NCBI GenBank assembly: GCA_900757865.1
Contig: CAAEPH010000018.1
Span: forward strand, 41,564-105,563
Direction: 5' to 3'
DNA: 64,000 bases
Source: an uncultured Sutterella sp.
GTDB taxonomy: Bacteria > Pseudomonadota > Gammaproteobacteria > Burkholderiales > Burkholderiaceae_F
Shown here: piece after piece, positions 16,635-24,902 of the stretch
Position numbering within the stretch: the stretch's first letter is position 1
Layout: each line of letters starts with the position of its first letter
Position numbers and translations under genes: made by a program
Notes under the pieces: model-generated
What the model was told of the DNA's origin: nothing
The model's database searches: none
What the model saw: the letters and a program-made list of their open reading frames with translations, nothing else

Positions 16635-17080
16635 TGTTAGCGCAATGCGACTTTGTCCGCACCCTCCACTTTGTAACGCGACGCTAACAGTAAAAGTTCG
16701 CACTTTTACTTATTGGTGGTTTCACTTACTGAGAGACGATCACACTTCAATGAACAATGTAATGACGTCGCAGGGCTCTGCCTTCGTCGCTTAGCTCCTC
16801 ACCGGGGATAGTTGGACAGAATGATTACGGTCCTATGCCTGATGGGAAAGGGCCAGGTTCTGCGGTGTGGTCATCGCCGTCCCCAGCCGTACCGGAATTT
16901 CTGCTTACTTGGAATCTCTCTATGTGGCACACAGAAAGATTTTCTAAACGTTAAGCCACGACTGAACGTCTCAGCAAATTAGCTCAGTAGAAACCGTAAT
17001 TTCATGGGATTTTGCGGGAAAAGAGCGTTTTTTTATCAGAAAAAGGTCCTGATTGTTCAGTATGGCTTTTTACGGTCAAA
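16635..17080. repeat. Non-coding repeat, copy B (right flank of the HicB/BRCT module)
   Basis: This is related to copy A (14638-14860) but longer. A roughly 40-bp insertion near the left edge creates a perfect 10-bp inverted repeat ACTGTTAGCG (16633-16642) / CGCTAACAGT (16682-16691). A further unshared stretch of about 200 bp (about 16850-17057) lies before the final shared block CAGTATGGCTTTT (17058-17070). I see no gene here. The BRCT gene's upstream sequence ends just before this copy and ispB's stop follows it. Confidence 0.85.
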
Positions 17081-17094
17081 ATTAAAATGGTAGG

Positions 17095-18111
17095 TCATTT
17101 CTGACGATCCACCGTGTAGGCCAAGAGTGTAACTAAGGCATCGCGATAAGGCGAAGGGGAGAGAGCCTGCAAGGCTTGTCCCCCACGGACAAGTTCTTGG
17201 CGAGCGCGTTCATGGCATCGCTTTAGAGCATTGGAGTGTGTGATGAGAGCGGAAATGGTCTCAAAATCACCGTTGCCTTCACGAATAGCGCGGTCAATGA
17301 GCTCGCGTTCTGCATCCTGCACTTCTTGACGAGCATACAAGAGAGGTAAGGTCACCTTGCCTTCGCGAAGATCGGCGCCTAAATTTTTCCCAATGGCACT
17401 GCTAACGCCATCGTAATCTAATATGTCATCTGCAATTTGGAAAGCATTGCCGAGGGCAAGAGCGTAGTGACTGACTGCTTCGGCTTGCTCGGCAGGACAA
17501 TCAGCAATTGCCGCTGCCATTTTAGCCGCTGCTTCAAAAAGACAGCCGGTTTTGCGTTCAATGACCTTGAAATAACGTTCTTCATCTACCGAGGGGTCAT
17601 GAGCATTTTCCATTTGGATGACTTCACCTTCGCTGAGGTGATTGGCAGCGTCTGAGAGCGCTTCCATCACTTTCAGATTGCCAGCCTTAACCATCATTTG
17701 AAAGGAACGTGTGTATAGAAAATCACCCACTAAAACGGCTACCCCATTTCCCCATTGATGATTGGCTGTGGGACGTCCCCGTCGCATGTCGCTTTCGTCC
17801 ACAACATCGTCGTGCATCAGCGTTGCTGTGTGTAAAAGTTCGATGGTCGCGCCAAGGTATTGATGCAGGGTCCCCTGGTAGCCCAACGCTCTGGCAATAA
17901 GCATTAGAAGGGCAGGGCGCATACGCTTGCCCCCAGCGCTGACAATATACTCACTGATTTCCTTCATCCGAGGAACATCACTAGCGAGCTCATGGCGGAT
18001 AATGTCATCAACAGCTTTCATGTCTTCAGCGATAGGCGCTAAAGCCATTTTGATTTGAAGTTTGGGGTCGGGAGCAGACACGGTATTGATCCTTTTTGAC
18101 AAGGTAGTCAT
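17095..18111 (-). CDS. ispB: Octaprenyl (polyprenyl) diphosphate synthase
   Basis: This trans-prenyltransferase makes the long side chain of ubiquinone or menaquinone by adding isopentenyl units. I choose ATG 18111 (MTTLSKRINTV), giving 338 residues. Additional upstream codons to 18282 run through the rplU promoter and are unlikely to be translated. Both aspartate-rich motifs are present: LMHDDVVDESDMRRGRPT (first) and QIADDILDYDG (second), plus AGGKRMRPALLML. It is divergent from rplU, the standard ispB/rplU arrangement. Chain length cannot be fixed from sequence alone. Confidence 0.94.
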   Translation of the reverse strand: MTTLSKRINTVSAPDPKLQIKMALAPIAEDMKAVDDIIRHELASDVPRMKEISEYIVSAGGKRMRPALLMLIARALGYQGTLHQYLGATIELLHTATLMHDDVVDESDMRRGRPTANHQWGNGVAVLVGDFLYTRSFQMMVKAGNLKVMEALSDAANHLSEGEVIQMENAHDPSVDEERYFKVIERKTGCLFEAAAKMAAAIADCPAEQAEAVSHYALALGNAFQIADDILDYDGVSSAIGKNLGADLREGKVTLPLLYARQEVQDAERELIDRAIREGNGDFETISALITHSNALKRCHERARQELVRGGQALQALSPSPYRDALVTLLAYTVDRQK

Positions 18112-18186
18112 AAGCGTTCTTGTGAGTGACAGTATAGCGAAGAGATAGCGCAAGGATGGGAAAAGCACGAAAAACGCGTTAGTAGC

Positions 18187-18215
18187 TTGACTAACACAAG
18201 AAAACTCAGGATAAT
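18187..18215 (+). promoter_or_regulatory. Promoter of rplU-rpmA
   Basis: TTGACT (18187-18192), a 17-bp spacer and GATAAT (18210-18215) form a near-consensus promoter about 130 bp before rplU, in the gap that also carries the divergent ispB start. Confidence 0.75.
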
Positions 18216-18348
18216 AGCCGTCTTCCACGCACACGAGTGTCGGCTGTCCATACTCTGGGGAAGGTCCCCGAGCAGACGACATTGATTACAAAAAGGTTTT
18301 GTCGATGGCTCTTGATAAAGAGTCAAGCAAAACGGGCGAGGTTTATAA

Positions 18349-18660
18349 ATGTACGCAATTATCAAAACCGGCGGTAAGCAGTACCGCGTTTCTGTCGGCG
18401 ATAAGCTCAAGGTTGAAACCCTTGCTGCTGAAGCTGGTGCTCAGGTGACCCTCACCGAAGTTTTGGCCATCTCTGATGATCAGGGCTTGAAAGTTGGTAA
18501 CCCCACCCTTGAAGGGGCTACTGTGACGGCGACTGTTCTTTCCCACGGCCGTGGCGAAAAGGTCCGCATCTTCAAGTTCCGTCGTCGTAAGCACTCCATG
18601 AAGTCTGGCGGTCATCGTCAGAACTACACCGAGCTCAAGATCGACGCGATCGCAGCTTAA
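18349..18660 (+). CDS. rplU: 50S ribosomal protein L21
   Basis: L21 is a primary 23S rRNA-binding protein of the large subunit. The 103-residue product begins MYAIIKTGGKQYRVSVGDKL and contains the basic C-terminal signature KFRRRKHSMKSGGHRQNYTE, both diagnostic. Length equals that of E. coli L21. It is followed 35 bp later by rpmA and then obgE, the conserved cluster. Codon choice looks more constrained than in neighbours, as expected for a highly expressed gene. Confidence 0.98.
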   Translation: MYAIIKTGGKQYRVSVGDKLKVETLAAEAGAQVTLTEVLAISDDQGLKVGNPTLEGATVTATVLSHGRGEKVRIFKFRRRKHSMKSGGHRQNYTELKIDAIAA

Positions 18661-18695
18661 TTTTGTTAACCGACTTTTTATAGAGAAGCAATCAA

Positions 18696-18959
18696 ATGGC
18701 ACACAAGAAAGGTGGCGGTTCTACCCGCAACGGTCGTGATTCCAAGGCCAAGCGTCTTGGTGTAAAGGTTTTTGGTGAAGCTACGGTTAACGCTGGTGGC
18801 ATCATCGTTCGTCAGCGTGGCACGAAGTTCCACGCTGGTGATAACGTCGGTATGGGCAAAGACTACACGCTTTTTGCTCTTGTTGACGGCGTTGTCAAGT
18901 TCGAAAAGAAGGGTGCTCTCAATCGTCACTATGTGAAGGTTGAACCTATCGCTGCCTAA
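18696..18959 (+). CDS. rpmA: 50S ribosomal protein L27
   Basis: L27 reaches into the peptidyl-transferase centre with its N-terminal tail. The 87-residue protein begins MAHKKGGGSTRNGRDSKAKR and contains VRQRGTKFHAGDNVGMGKDY, which are unmistakable. There is no N-terminal extension of the Firmicutes type, so no Prp-type cleavage is expected. It follows rplU in the same operon and is followed by a strong terminator that isolates the pair from obgE. Confidence 0.98.
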   Translation: MAHKKGGGSTRNGRDSKAKRLGVKVFGEATVNAGGIIVRQRGTKFHAGDNVGMGKDYTLFALVDGVVKFEKKGALNRHYVKVEPIAA

Positions 18960-18998
18960 TTAGAAGGAAGCGTTAGTGATCCCTGATCACTCACCCTG

Positions 18999-19029
18999 AA
19001 AAGCCCAGCTGTTTTGGCTGGGCTTTTTT
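18999..19029 (+). terminator. Rho-independent terminator after rpmA
   Basis: Stem AAGCCCAGC / GCTGGGCTT with a loop of about 7 bases is followed by a T-run. It sits 40 bp past rpmA and upstream of the obgE promoter. Confidence 0.92.
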
Positions 19030-19081
19030 GTGGGGTGTTGGTTAAATCGGTGGGGCACTACCTAGAAAAAGAAAAGTGTTT

Positions 19082-19110
19082 TTGCAACGGGGCTAAAAAA
19101 TATCTGCTAT
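19082..19110 (+). promoter_or_regulatory. Probable promoter of obgE
   Basis: TTGCAA (19082-19087), 17 bp, TGCTAT (19105-19110) lies between the rpmA terminator and obgE. Its position also argues against translation of the open frame upstream of 19158. Confidence 0.5.
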
Positions 19111-19157
19111 TGTGTCCAATTGTTGCACCACTCAGTGTGAAGGAAAAGGGTGAGTTT

Positions 19158-20222
19158 GTGAAATTCGTAGACGAAGCCAAAATTGAAGTCCAAGGTGGCA
19201 AGGGCGGCAATGGCGCTGCTAGCTTTCGACGCGAAAAGTTTATTCCCAAAGGAGGGCCTGACGGCGGCGACGGCGGTCGAGGTGGTTCAGTATGGGCGAT
19301 AGCTGATCGAAATATCAACACCCTTGTGGACTATCGTTACACTCGAAAGTTTTTTGCTCCCAATGGCGAAAACGGGCGAGGAGCTGACTGTTATGGTGCT
19401 GGCGGAGCCGATGTGGAACTGAGAATGCCCGTGGGTACACTCATTCGGGATACCGACACTGGGGAAATCATTGCCGACTTAAACGCTCATGGTGCTCGAG
19501 CACTGCTTGCTGCCGGTGGTAAGGGAGGCTTGGGCAATTTACACTTCAAGAGTTCCGTTAACCGTGCCCCTAAGCAAGCTACCCCTGGAGAACCTGGCCA
19601 GTACCGCTCTTTAGAGTTGGAATTGCAGGTGCTGGCTGATGTGGGTTTGTTGGGTATGCCCAATGCGGGTAAATCGACATTTATTACCGCGGTCTCCAAT
19701 GCTCGCCCCAAGATTGCAGATTATCCTTTTACGACGCTTCACCCTCATTTGGGAGTCGTTCGTGTAGGCCCTGAGCAAAGTTTTGTTTTGGCGGATGTAC
19801 CGGGTTTAATTGAAGGTGCCGCTGAGGGGGCAGGACTGGGGCATCTGTTCTTGCGTCATTTGTCACGCACAAAAATTTTACTCCACATGATTGATGTGGC
19901 GCCCTTTGATGAAGAGGCCGATCCTATCGAACAAGCTAAAGCGCTCGTGAATGAGTTGGAAAAATATGATCCCGCTTTGGCACAGAAACCTCGATGGATT
20001 GTGTTAAATAAGCTCGATCTTGTTCAACCTGAAGAGCGGGAAGCGCTCGTTGAACACTACCGAGAAGCGTTGGCCTCGCAGGGTGAACCACTCTTTGTGA
20101 TATCCGCAGCCACTCGTGAGGGATGTGATCAGTTGATCAATGCTCTTGCTCAAAAAATTGATGAAGACCGTCGAGCTGAGGTGGCCTTCGTAGATGATGA
20201 GCGTTTTGATCCTGGAGTTTGA
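19158..20222 (+). CDS. obgE: GTPase Obg (CgtA)
   Basis: Obg is an essential GTPase tied to 50S subunit maturation and stress signalling. I choose GTG 19158 (FVDEAKIEVQGGKGGNG follows after Met-Lys), giving 354 residues, because the family starts directly with this glycine-rich Obg fold. The frame is open to 19014 but covers the terminator and promoter. The Obg domain has repeated Gly motifs (GGPDGGDGGRGGSVW). The G domain has G1 GMPNAGKST near residue 166, G3 DVPGLIEGAAEGAGLG and G4 NKLD. The variable C-terminal Obg domain is short and acidic. It comes after rplU-rpmA as in most bacteria. Confidence 0.96.
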   Translation: MKFVDEAKIEVQGGKGGNGAASFRREKFIPKGGPDGGDGGRGGSVWAIADRNINTLVDYRYTRKFFAPNGENGRGADCYGAGGADVELRMPVGTLIRDTDTGEIIADLNAHGARALLAAGGKGGLGNLHFKSSVNRAPKQATPGEPGQYRSLELELQVLADVGLLGMPNAGKSTFITAVSNARPKIADYPFTTLHPHLGVVRVGPEQSFVLADVPGLIEGAAEGAGLGHLFLRHLSRTKILLHMIDVAPFDEEADPIEQAKALVNELEKYDPALAQKPRWIVLNKLDLVQPEEREALVEHYREALASQGEPLFVISAATREGCDQLINALAQKIDEDRRAEVAFVDDERFDPGV

Positions 20223-20231
20223 AGAATCTAG

Positions 20232-20266
20232 GGAAGTTCTCCTTATCTTGGGGGAGCTTCCTTTTT
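20232..20266 (+). terminator. Rho-independent terminator after obgE
   Basis: An 11-bp stem (GGAAGTTCTCC pairing with GGGGAGCTTCC, some G-T wobbles) is followed by TTTTT at 20262-20266, 10 bp past the obgE stop. Confidence 0.8.
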
Positions 20267-20315
20267 AATTTGTCCTTTCCATTTTATTTTTTTTTTACAC
20301 TAAGGTGACTTCATT

Positions 20316-21629
20316 ATGTTTACCTCATGGCTAGAGAACTACTTCAAACTTAAGGAAAACGGCACCACGATTTCCCAAGAAGTGTTTGCTGGGTTAACGA
20401 CTTTTATGGCAATGAGCTACTTGATCTTTGTTGTGCCAGGCATGCTTGCTGATGGTGGTATGCCCAAGGACGCGGTGGTTGGTGCAACGATTCTAGTAAC
20501 GATTGCCATTACGCTTTTAATGGGGCTTTGGGCGAAGTATCCTGTAGGTGTCGCTCCTGGATTAGGGATTACCGCCTTCTTTGCCTATTATGTTTGTGGC
20601 CCAGCAGGCTACACCTGGCAAGCTGGTTTGGGGGCGGTTTTCATTTCTGGGATTGTCTTTTTCCTATTGACGGTCACACGCATTCGTCAATACATTGTGA
20701 ACTCCGTTCCGATGGACCTGAAGCTGGCCACGGTTGTAGGTATTGGCGCGTTCATTGCCCTGATTGGCCTGAAAAATGGAGGCATTGTGGTGCAAGATCC
20801 CAGCACATTCGTGAAGTTGGGGGATGTCACAAAGCCTGAAGTGATGTTGTCTATTTTCGGCTTTTTCTTCACCAGCACCCTCATGATTTTGAAATTCCGT
20901 GGTGCAATGATCGCTGGCATTATTGTGACCACCATTATCGGCGTGGCTTGTGGCATTACCGAGCTTCCAAAGGGAAGTTGGGTATCATTTTCTCTGCCCG
21001 ATATTTCGGGGACCTTCATGCAGATGGACCTTCGTGGGGCTTTGTCACATGGTTTGATCAGCATTATTTTCACCTTGACGATGGTGGATTTGTTTGACAA
21101 CATGGGGGTGTTGATTGGCCTAGCCCGTAAATGCGGTTTTATGCATAACGACGGTGAGATTCGCAATTTGGACAAAGCTTTTATTACCGACTCTATCGGT
21201 ACGATGTTCTCTTCGGTGATGGGGACCACGACCGCAACGAGTTATCTGGAATCGGCCGCCGGTGTAGCTGCCGGTGGGCGTACTGGGCTTACGGCTGTTG
21301 TGACGGCGTTGGGATTCTTGGTGGCGCTCTTTTTCATTCCCATTGTTGGGATTGTGCCTAGCTATGCCACGAGTCCTGTGCTTGTCATTGTTGGGGCATT
21401 GATGATGCAAGAAGTGACAGGGATTCGATTTGATAAATTGGAAATCGCTATTCCTGCCTTCCTCACGATCGTGGTGATGCCTTTTACGTTCAACATTGCA
21501 ACGGGCTTTGGCTTTGGGTTTATTAGCTATGCGCTGTTACATGTACTGACGGGACGTTGGCGTGATGTCACGGTCTTTATGTACATCATCTCCGCGTGCT
21601 TTATCGTGAACTTTGTGATGCGTACATAG
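20316..21629 (+). CDS. NCS2/AzgA-type purine (adenine/guanine/hypoxanthine) permease
   Basis: The 437-residue, very hydrophobic protein has about 12 predicted membrane spans and the signature of the AzgA/PbuG/GhxP branch. It begins MFTSWLENYFKLKENGTTISQEVFAGLTTFMAMSY (read in two halves), then PVGVAPGLGITAFFAY, TLTMVDLFDNMGVLIG and GTTTATSYLESAAGVAAGGR. These proteins import nucleobases by proton symport. The exact base cannot be decided by eye. It stands alone with terminator-like hairpins on both sides. No purine riboswitch is visible in the 93-bp upstream gap. Confidence 0.93.
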   Translation: MFTSWLENYFKLKENGTTISQEVFAGLTTFMAMSYLIFVVPGMLADGGMPKDAVVGATILVTIAITLLMGLWAKYPVGVAPGLGITAFFAYYVCGPAGYTWQAGLGAVFISGIVFFLLTVTRIRQYIVNSVPMDLKLATVVGIGAFIALIGLKNGGIVVQDPSTFVKLGDVTKPEVMLSIFGFFFTSTLMILKFRGAMIAGIIVTTIIGVACGITELPKGSWVSFSLPDISGTFMQMDLRGALSHGLISIIFTLTMVDLFDNMGVLIGLARKCGFMHNDGEIRNLDKAFITDSIGTMFSSVMGTTTATSYLESAAGVAAGGRTGLTAVVTALGFLVALFFIPIVGIVPSYATSPVLVIVGALMMQEVTGIRFDKLEIAIPAFLTIVVMPFTFNIATGFGFGFISYALLHVLTGRWRDVTVFMYIISACFIVNFVMRT

Positions 21630-21658
21630 TGCTCTAACCCAGAGCAACTGTGAACCAG

Positions 21659-21710
21659 ACAAGGTCGTGCAGGATCAGGAACGCGCTTCCTGGATACTCC
21701 ACGACCTTGT
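21659..21710. other. Large two-tier hairpin between the permease and proB
   Basis: A perfect 11-bp stem ACAAGGTCGTG (21659-21669) / CACGACCTTGT (21700-21710) encloses a second hairpin CAGGAA/TTCCTG (21676-21681 and 21687-21692). The sequence after it (TCTACCTGG) lacks a T-run, so it is a structured RNA, a Rho-assisted stop or a protein site rather than a classical terminator. Confidence 0.6.
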
Positions 21711-21753
21711 TCTACCTGGGTATGACTGAAAGAGATTAGTTAGGAGGAGGTTT

Positions 21754-22872
21754 ATGCTCAAGGACGCAAAACGTGTAGTCGTCAAAGTGGGTAGCGCCTT
21801 GGTGACCAATGATGGACGCGGTTTAGATATACGAGCGATTGAACGTTGGGCAGATCAAATTGCTTATTTGCAAAAAATGGGCAAAGAGGTGATCCTCGTG
21901 AGCTCAGGGGCAATCGCCGAAGGCATTTTGCGTTTAGGTTGGGAAAAACGACCAGAGCACGTCTACCAGCTTCAGGCTGCTGCAGCCGTTGGTCAGATGG
22001 GGTTAGCACAAGCCTATGAAAATCATTTTAGGGCGCATGGGATTGGTACCGCCCAGGTTTTGTTGACTCATCAAAATCTCACTGATCGCGAGCAATACCT
22101 TAATGCCAGGATGACGCTACGTGAACTTCTTCGTCTTGGCATTGTGCCAATCATCAATGAAAATGACACCGTCGTTACAAACGAAATTAAGGTGGGCGAT
22201 AACGACACGTTGGGTGCGTTAGTAACCAATTTAGTCGAAGCGGATGTTTTAGTGATTTTGACAGATCAGTCGGGACTTTACACAGCGGATCCACGACGTG
22301 ATCCCCAAGCAACGTTAGTTTCGAATGCCATCGCAGGCGATCCCGCTTTGGAAAAAATGGCAGGGGGTGCTGCCAGTTCCTTATCCAAAGGAGGCATGAT
22401 CACTAAAATTCTCGCTGCTAAACGCGCGGCGCGTTCTGGAGCAGGAACGATTATTGCCAGTGGGCGAGAAGAGAATGTGTTGATCCGTTTGGCTCAAGGA
22501 GAAGCGATTGGCACCCATCTACACGCTCAATCGAATGTGTTACATGCGAGGAAACAGTGGATAGCGGACCATCTGCGCTCGTCAGGATATCTTGTGCTTG
22601 ATGCGGGGGCTGTAGAGGCATTGCGAGAACAGCAATCGTCGTTGTTGCCCGTTGGGGTGGTTGAGGTCAGAGGTGATTTTGTCAGAGGTGAAGTTGTTAC
22701 TTGTGTGAGCCCTGACGGTGAACCTGTGGCGCGGGGCTTGGTGAACTACTCCAGTACTGATGCTTTACGTCTCGTGCGAGCGCATACCGATGAAATTGTT
22801 CAACGCTTAGGCTACATGGAGCAGCCCGAGATGATCCATCGGGATAACATGGTACTTTTGGGTGAGCATTAA
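21754..22872 (+). CDS. proB: Glutamate 5-kinase
   Basis: ProB phosphorylates glutamate, the first step of proline synthesis, and is normally feedback-inhibited by proline. The 372-residue length fits an N-terminal amino-acid-kinase domain plus a C-terminal PUA domain. Motifs are VVVKVGSALVTN at the start, ILVSSGAIAEG, PIINENDTVV, VGDNDTLGALV and GTGG-like KMAGGAASSLSKGGMITK. The PUA segment runs through LLPVGVVEVRGDFVRGEVV. It has an unusually strong ribosome site, AGGAGGAGG, before ATG 21754. The usual proA partner is not adjacent, but obgE-proB proximity is a common proteobacterial arrangement. Confidence 0.96.
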   Translation: MLKDAKRVVVKVGSALVTNDGRGLDIRAIERWADQIAYLQKMGKEVILVSSGAIAEGILRLGWEKRPEHVYQLQAAAAVGQMGLAQAYENHFRAHGIGTAQVLLTHQNLTDREQYLNARMTLRELLRLGIVPIINENDTVVTNEIKVGDNDTLGALVTNLVEADVLVILTDQSGLYTADPRRDPQATLVSNAIAGDPALEKMAGGAASSLSKGGMITKILAAKRAARSGAGTIIASGREENVLIRLAQGEAIGTHLHAQSNVLHARKQWIADHLRSSGYLVLDAGAVEALREQQSSLLPVGVVEVRGDFVRGEVVTCVSPDGEPVARGLVNYSSTDALRLVRAHTDEIVQRLGYMEQPEMIHRDNMVLLGEH

Positions 22873-23014
22873 GCCCACGAAGCTCGATGTTCTTAGCTCT
22901 CACTGAAAGACAACGTTAGTGAGAATGGCTATTTTGTGTTCCACTTTTCAGGAAACTTCCGCCTTTCGAGGCGGCCCGCCATCCACAGCGTTAAAATAAG
23001 GTATTTTCTTTCGT

Positions 23015-23041
23015 AGCCCTTCATGCCCAGCGTGAAGGGCT
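23015..23041 (+). other. Hairpin upstream of proS
   Basis: A 9-bp perfect stem AGCCCTTCA (23015-23023) / TGAAGGGCT (23033-23041) lies 33 bp before the proS start. Only GCTCATTTGTTT follows, so termination would be weak. It could be the end of the proB transcript or a leader element of proS. Confidence 0.45.
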
Positions 23042-23073
23042 GCTCATTTGTTTACTAACTCTAACCACACATT

Positions 23074-24819
23074 ATGCGTGCTCGTTCCTACTTTATTTCA
23101 ACGCTCAAAGAAGCGCCTGCTGATGCCGATATCACTAGCATGAAACTGTCTATTCGTGCAGGGATGATCAAAAAACTGGCGGCAGGGGTTTATAACTACA
23201 TGCCGATTGGACTTCGCACCATTCGTAAGATTGAAAAAATCATCCGTGAGGAAATGGATGCGGCTGGCGCAATTGAATTGCTCATGCCAATCGTGCAGCC
23301 CGCCGAGCTTTGGCAAGAATCGGGTCGTTGGGCTAAGTATGGTGATGAATTATTGCGTTTCAAAGACCGCCATAATCGCGACTTTGTCATCCAGCCAACC
23401 TCGGAAGAAGTGATTACGGATATTGCTCGGCAGGAAATCAAAAGCTGGCGTCAATTGCCCGTGAACTTCTACCACATTCAGACAAAATTCCGTGATGAAC
23501 GTCGCCCTCGTTTCGGTGTGATGCGTGGTCGTGAGTTTACGATGAAAGATGCGTATTCGTTTGACCGTGACGAAGCGGGTGCTCAGCTTTCCTACGACAA
23601 GATGTTTGCTGCCTACCAACGCATCTTCTCGCGCTTGGGGTTAATGTTCCGTGCCGTTCGCGCTGATACGGGGGCTATTGGTGGGTCACGCTCTCATGAG
23701 TTCCAGGTGATCGCTGATGTGGGTGAAGACGTGATTGCGTATTGCCCAGAGAGCGACTATGCCGCCAATATCGAACTCGCTGAAGCTCGTGCTTTGATTA
23801 CCAAGCGTGAGCCCGCCCAAGAAACCATGGTGAAGCGTGCCACCCCAGGGATGGAAAAGTGCGAGGCCGTGACTGAATACCTGAATCTTCCTCTTGTTAA
23901 GTCGATCAAGAGCGTGATTTTGGCCGCAGATCGTACGGACGAGAAGGGACAAGCCTTACCAGCACAAATTGTGTTGATTTTGTTGCGCGCTGACCATGAA
24001 CTCAATGAAGTGAAAGCGGGACACTTACCTGAACTTAAAGATGGTTTCCGCTTTGCTACGGACGAAGAGATTCGCCAGACCTTTGGCTCTAAGCCGGGTT
24101 ATATTGGACCCGTAGGTGTGAAAGACGATGTCGTGGTTTATGCTGATTTGACAGCAGCCAATATGTCGGACTTTGTTTGTGGCGCTAACGAAGAGGGCTT
24201 CCACTACACGGGGGTTAATTTCGGCCGTGACTTACCTGAACCTAAGACGGCGGATTTACGCAACGTCGTAGAAGGCGATGTGTCGCCTGATGGTAAAGGA
24301 ACGCTTAAGATGCAGCGTGGCATTGAAGTAGGACATGTGTTCTATCTGGGTACACGCTACTCTGAAGCGCTCAATGCAACGTTCCTCGATGAAAATGGCA
24401 AACCGCAGGTGTTGCAGATGGGGTGCTATGGTATTGGTGTGACCCGCTTAGTGGGTGCAGCGATTGAGCAGTGTCATGATGACCGTGGCATTATTTGGCC
24501 TGATGCTATTGCGCCTTTTGAAGTGGTGATCTGCCCGATGAACTACTACAAGAGCGAAGCGGTTCGTGAACAAGCCGATGGTCTCTATGATGCCTTGAAG
24601 GCCAAGGGCGTGGATGTGATTTTGGATGATCGCGACCTTCGCCCTGGTGTGATGTTTGCGGATTGGGAACTCATTGGTGTGCCTCACCGTATTGTGATTG
24701 GTGATCGTGGCTTAGCCAATGGAGAAGTGGAATACGTTTGCCGTCGTGCCATGGACGCCAAGGAAATGATTCCTGTTGCTGAAGTGGTTGAGACACTCCT
24801 CTCGAAGATCCAGCGTTAA
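23074..24819 (+). CDS. proS: Prolyl-tRNA synthetase
   Basis: ProS charges tRNA-Pro with proline. The 581-residue bacterial-type enzyme carries class II motifs. Motif 1 lies around ELLMPIVQPAELWQESGRW, motif 2 includes QTKFRDERRPRFGVMRGREF, and motif 3 is GCYGIGVTRLVGA. The central editing (INS) domain is present (KCEAVTEYLNLPLVKSIKSV region), which is typical of this long form and lets it hydrolyse Ala-tRNA-Pro. No convincing ribosome site precedes ATG 23074 (CTAACCACACATT), so initiation may be leader-dependent. A clear terminator follows. Confidence 0.98.
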   Translation: MRARSYFISTLKEAPADADITSMKLSIRAGMIKKLAAGVYNYMPIGLRTIRKIEKIIREEMDAAGAIELLMPIVQPAELWQESGRWAKYGDELLRFKDRHNRDFVIQPTSEEVITDIARQEIKSWRQLPVNFYHIQTKFRDERRPRFGVMRGREFTMKDAYSFDRDEAGAQLSYDKMFAAYQRIFSRLGLMFRAVRADTGAIGGSRSHEFQVIADVGEDVIAYCPESDYAANIELAEARALITKREPAQETMVKRATPGMEKCEAVTEYLNLPLVKSIKSVILAADRTDEKGQALPAQIVLILLRADHELNEVKAGHLPELKDGFRFATDEEIRQTFGSKPGYIGPVGVKDDVVVYADLTAANMSDFVCGANEEGFHYTGVNFGRDLPEPKTADLRNVVEGDVSPDGKGTLKMQRGIEVGHVFYLGTRYSEALNATFLDENGKPQVLQMGCYGIGVTRLVGAAIEQCHDDRGIIWPDAIAPFEVVICPMNYYKSEAVREQADGLYDALKAKGVDVILDDRDLRPGVMFADWELIGVPHRIVIGDRGLANGEVEYVCRRAMDAKEMIPVAEVVETLLSKIQR

Positions 24820-24844
24820 TTCCCGAGGACTAAATCCCATCATC

Positions 24845-24887
24845 AAATGGCTCTTAGACGAGTGATCGTACTAAGAGCCATTTTTTT
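24845..24887. terminator. Terminator between convergent proS and tolA
   Basis: A 13-bp stem AAATGGCTCTTAG / CTAAGAGCCATTT ends in TTTTTTT on the plus strand for proS. The A-rich flank (CATCAAA) gives only a poor T-run in the tolA direction. Confidence 0.9.
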
Positions 24888-24902
24888 ATGCCGTATCGGT
24901 GT

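Noticed and set aside
20223..20315. Purine riboswitch upstream of the permease
   Set aside because: The gap is only 93 bp, contains the obgE terminator, and lacks the conserved three-way-junction loops.
20687..21229. 180-codon minus-strand ORF opposite the purine permease
   Set aside because: It is antisense to a clear membrane transporter and has the reverse-complement composition of hydrophobic codons.
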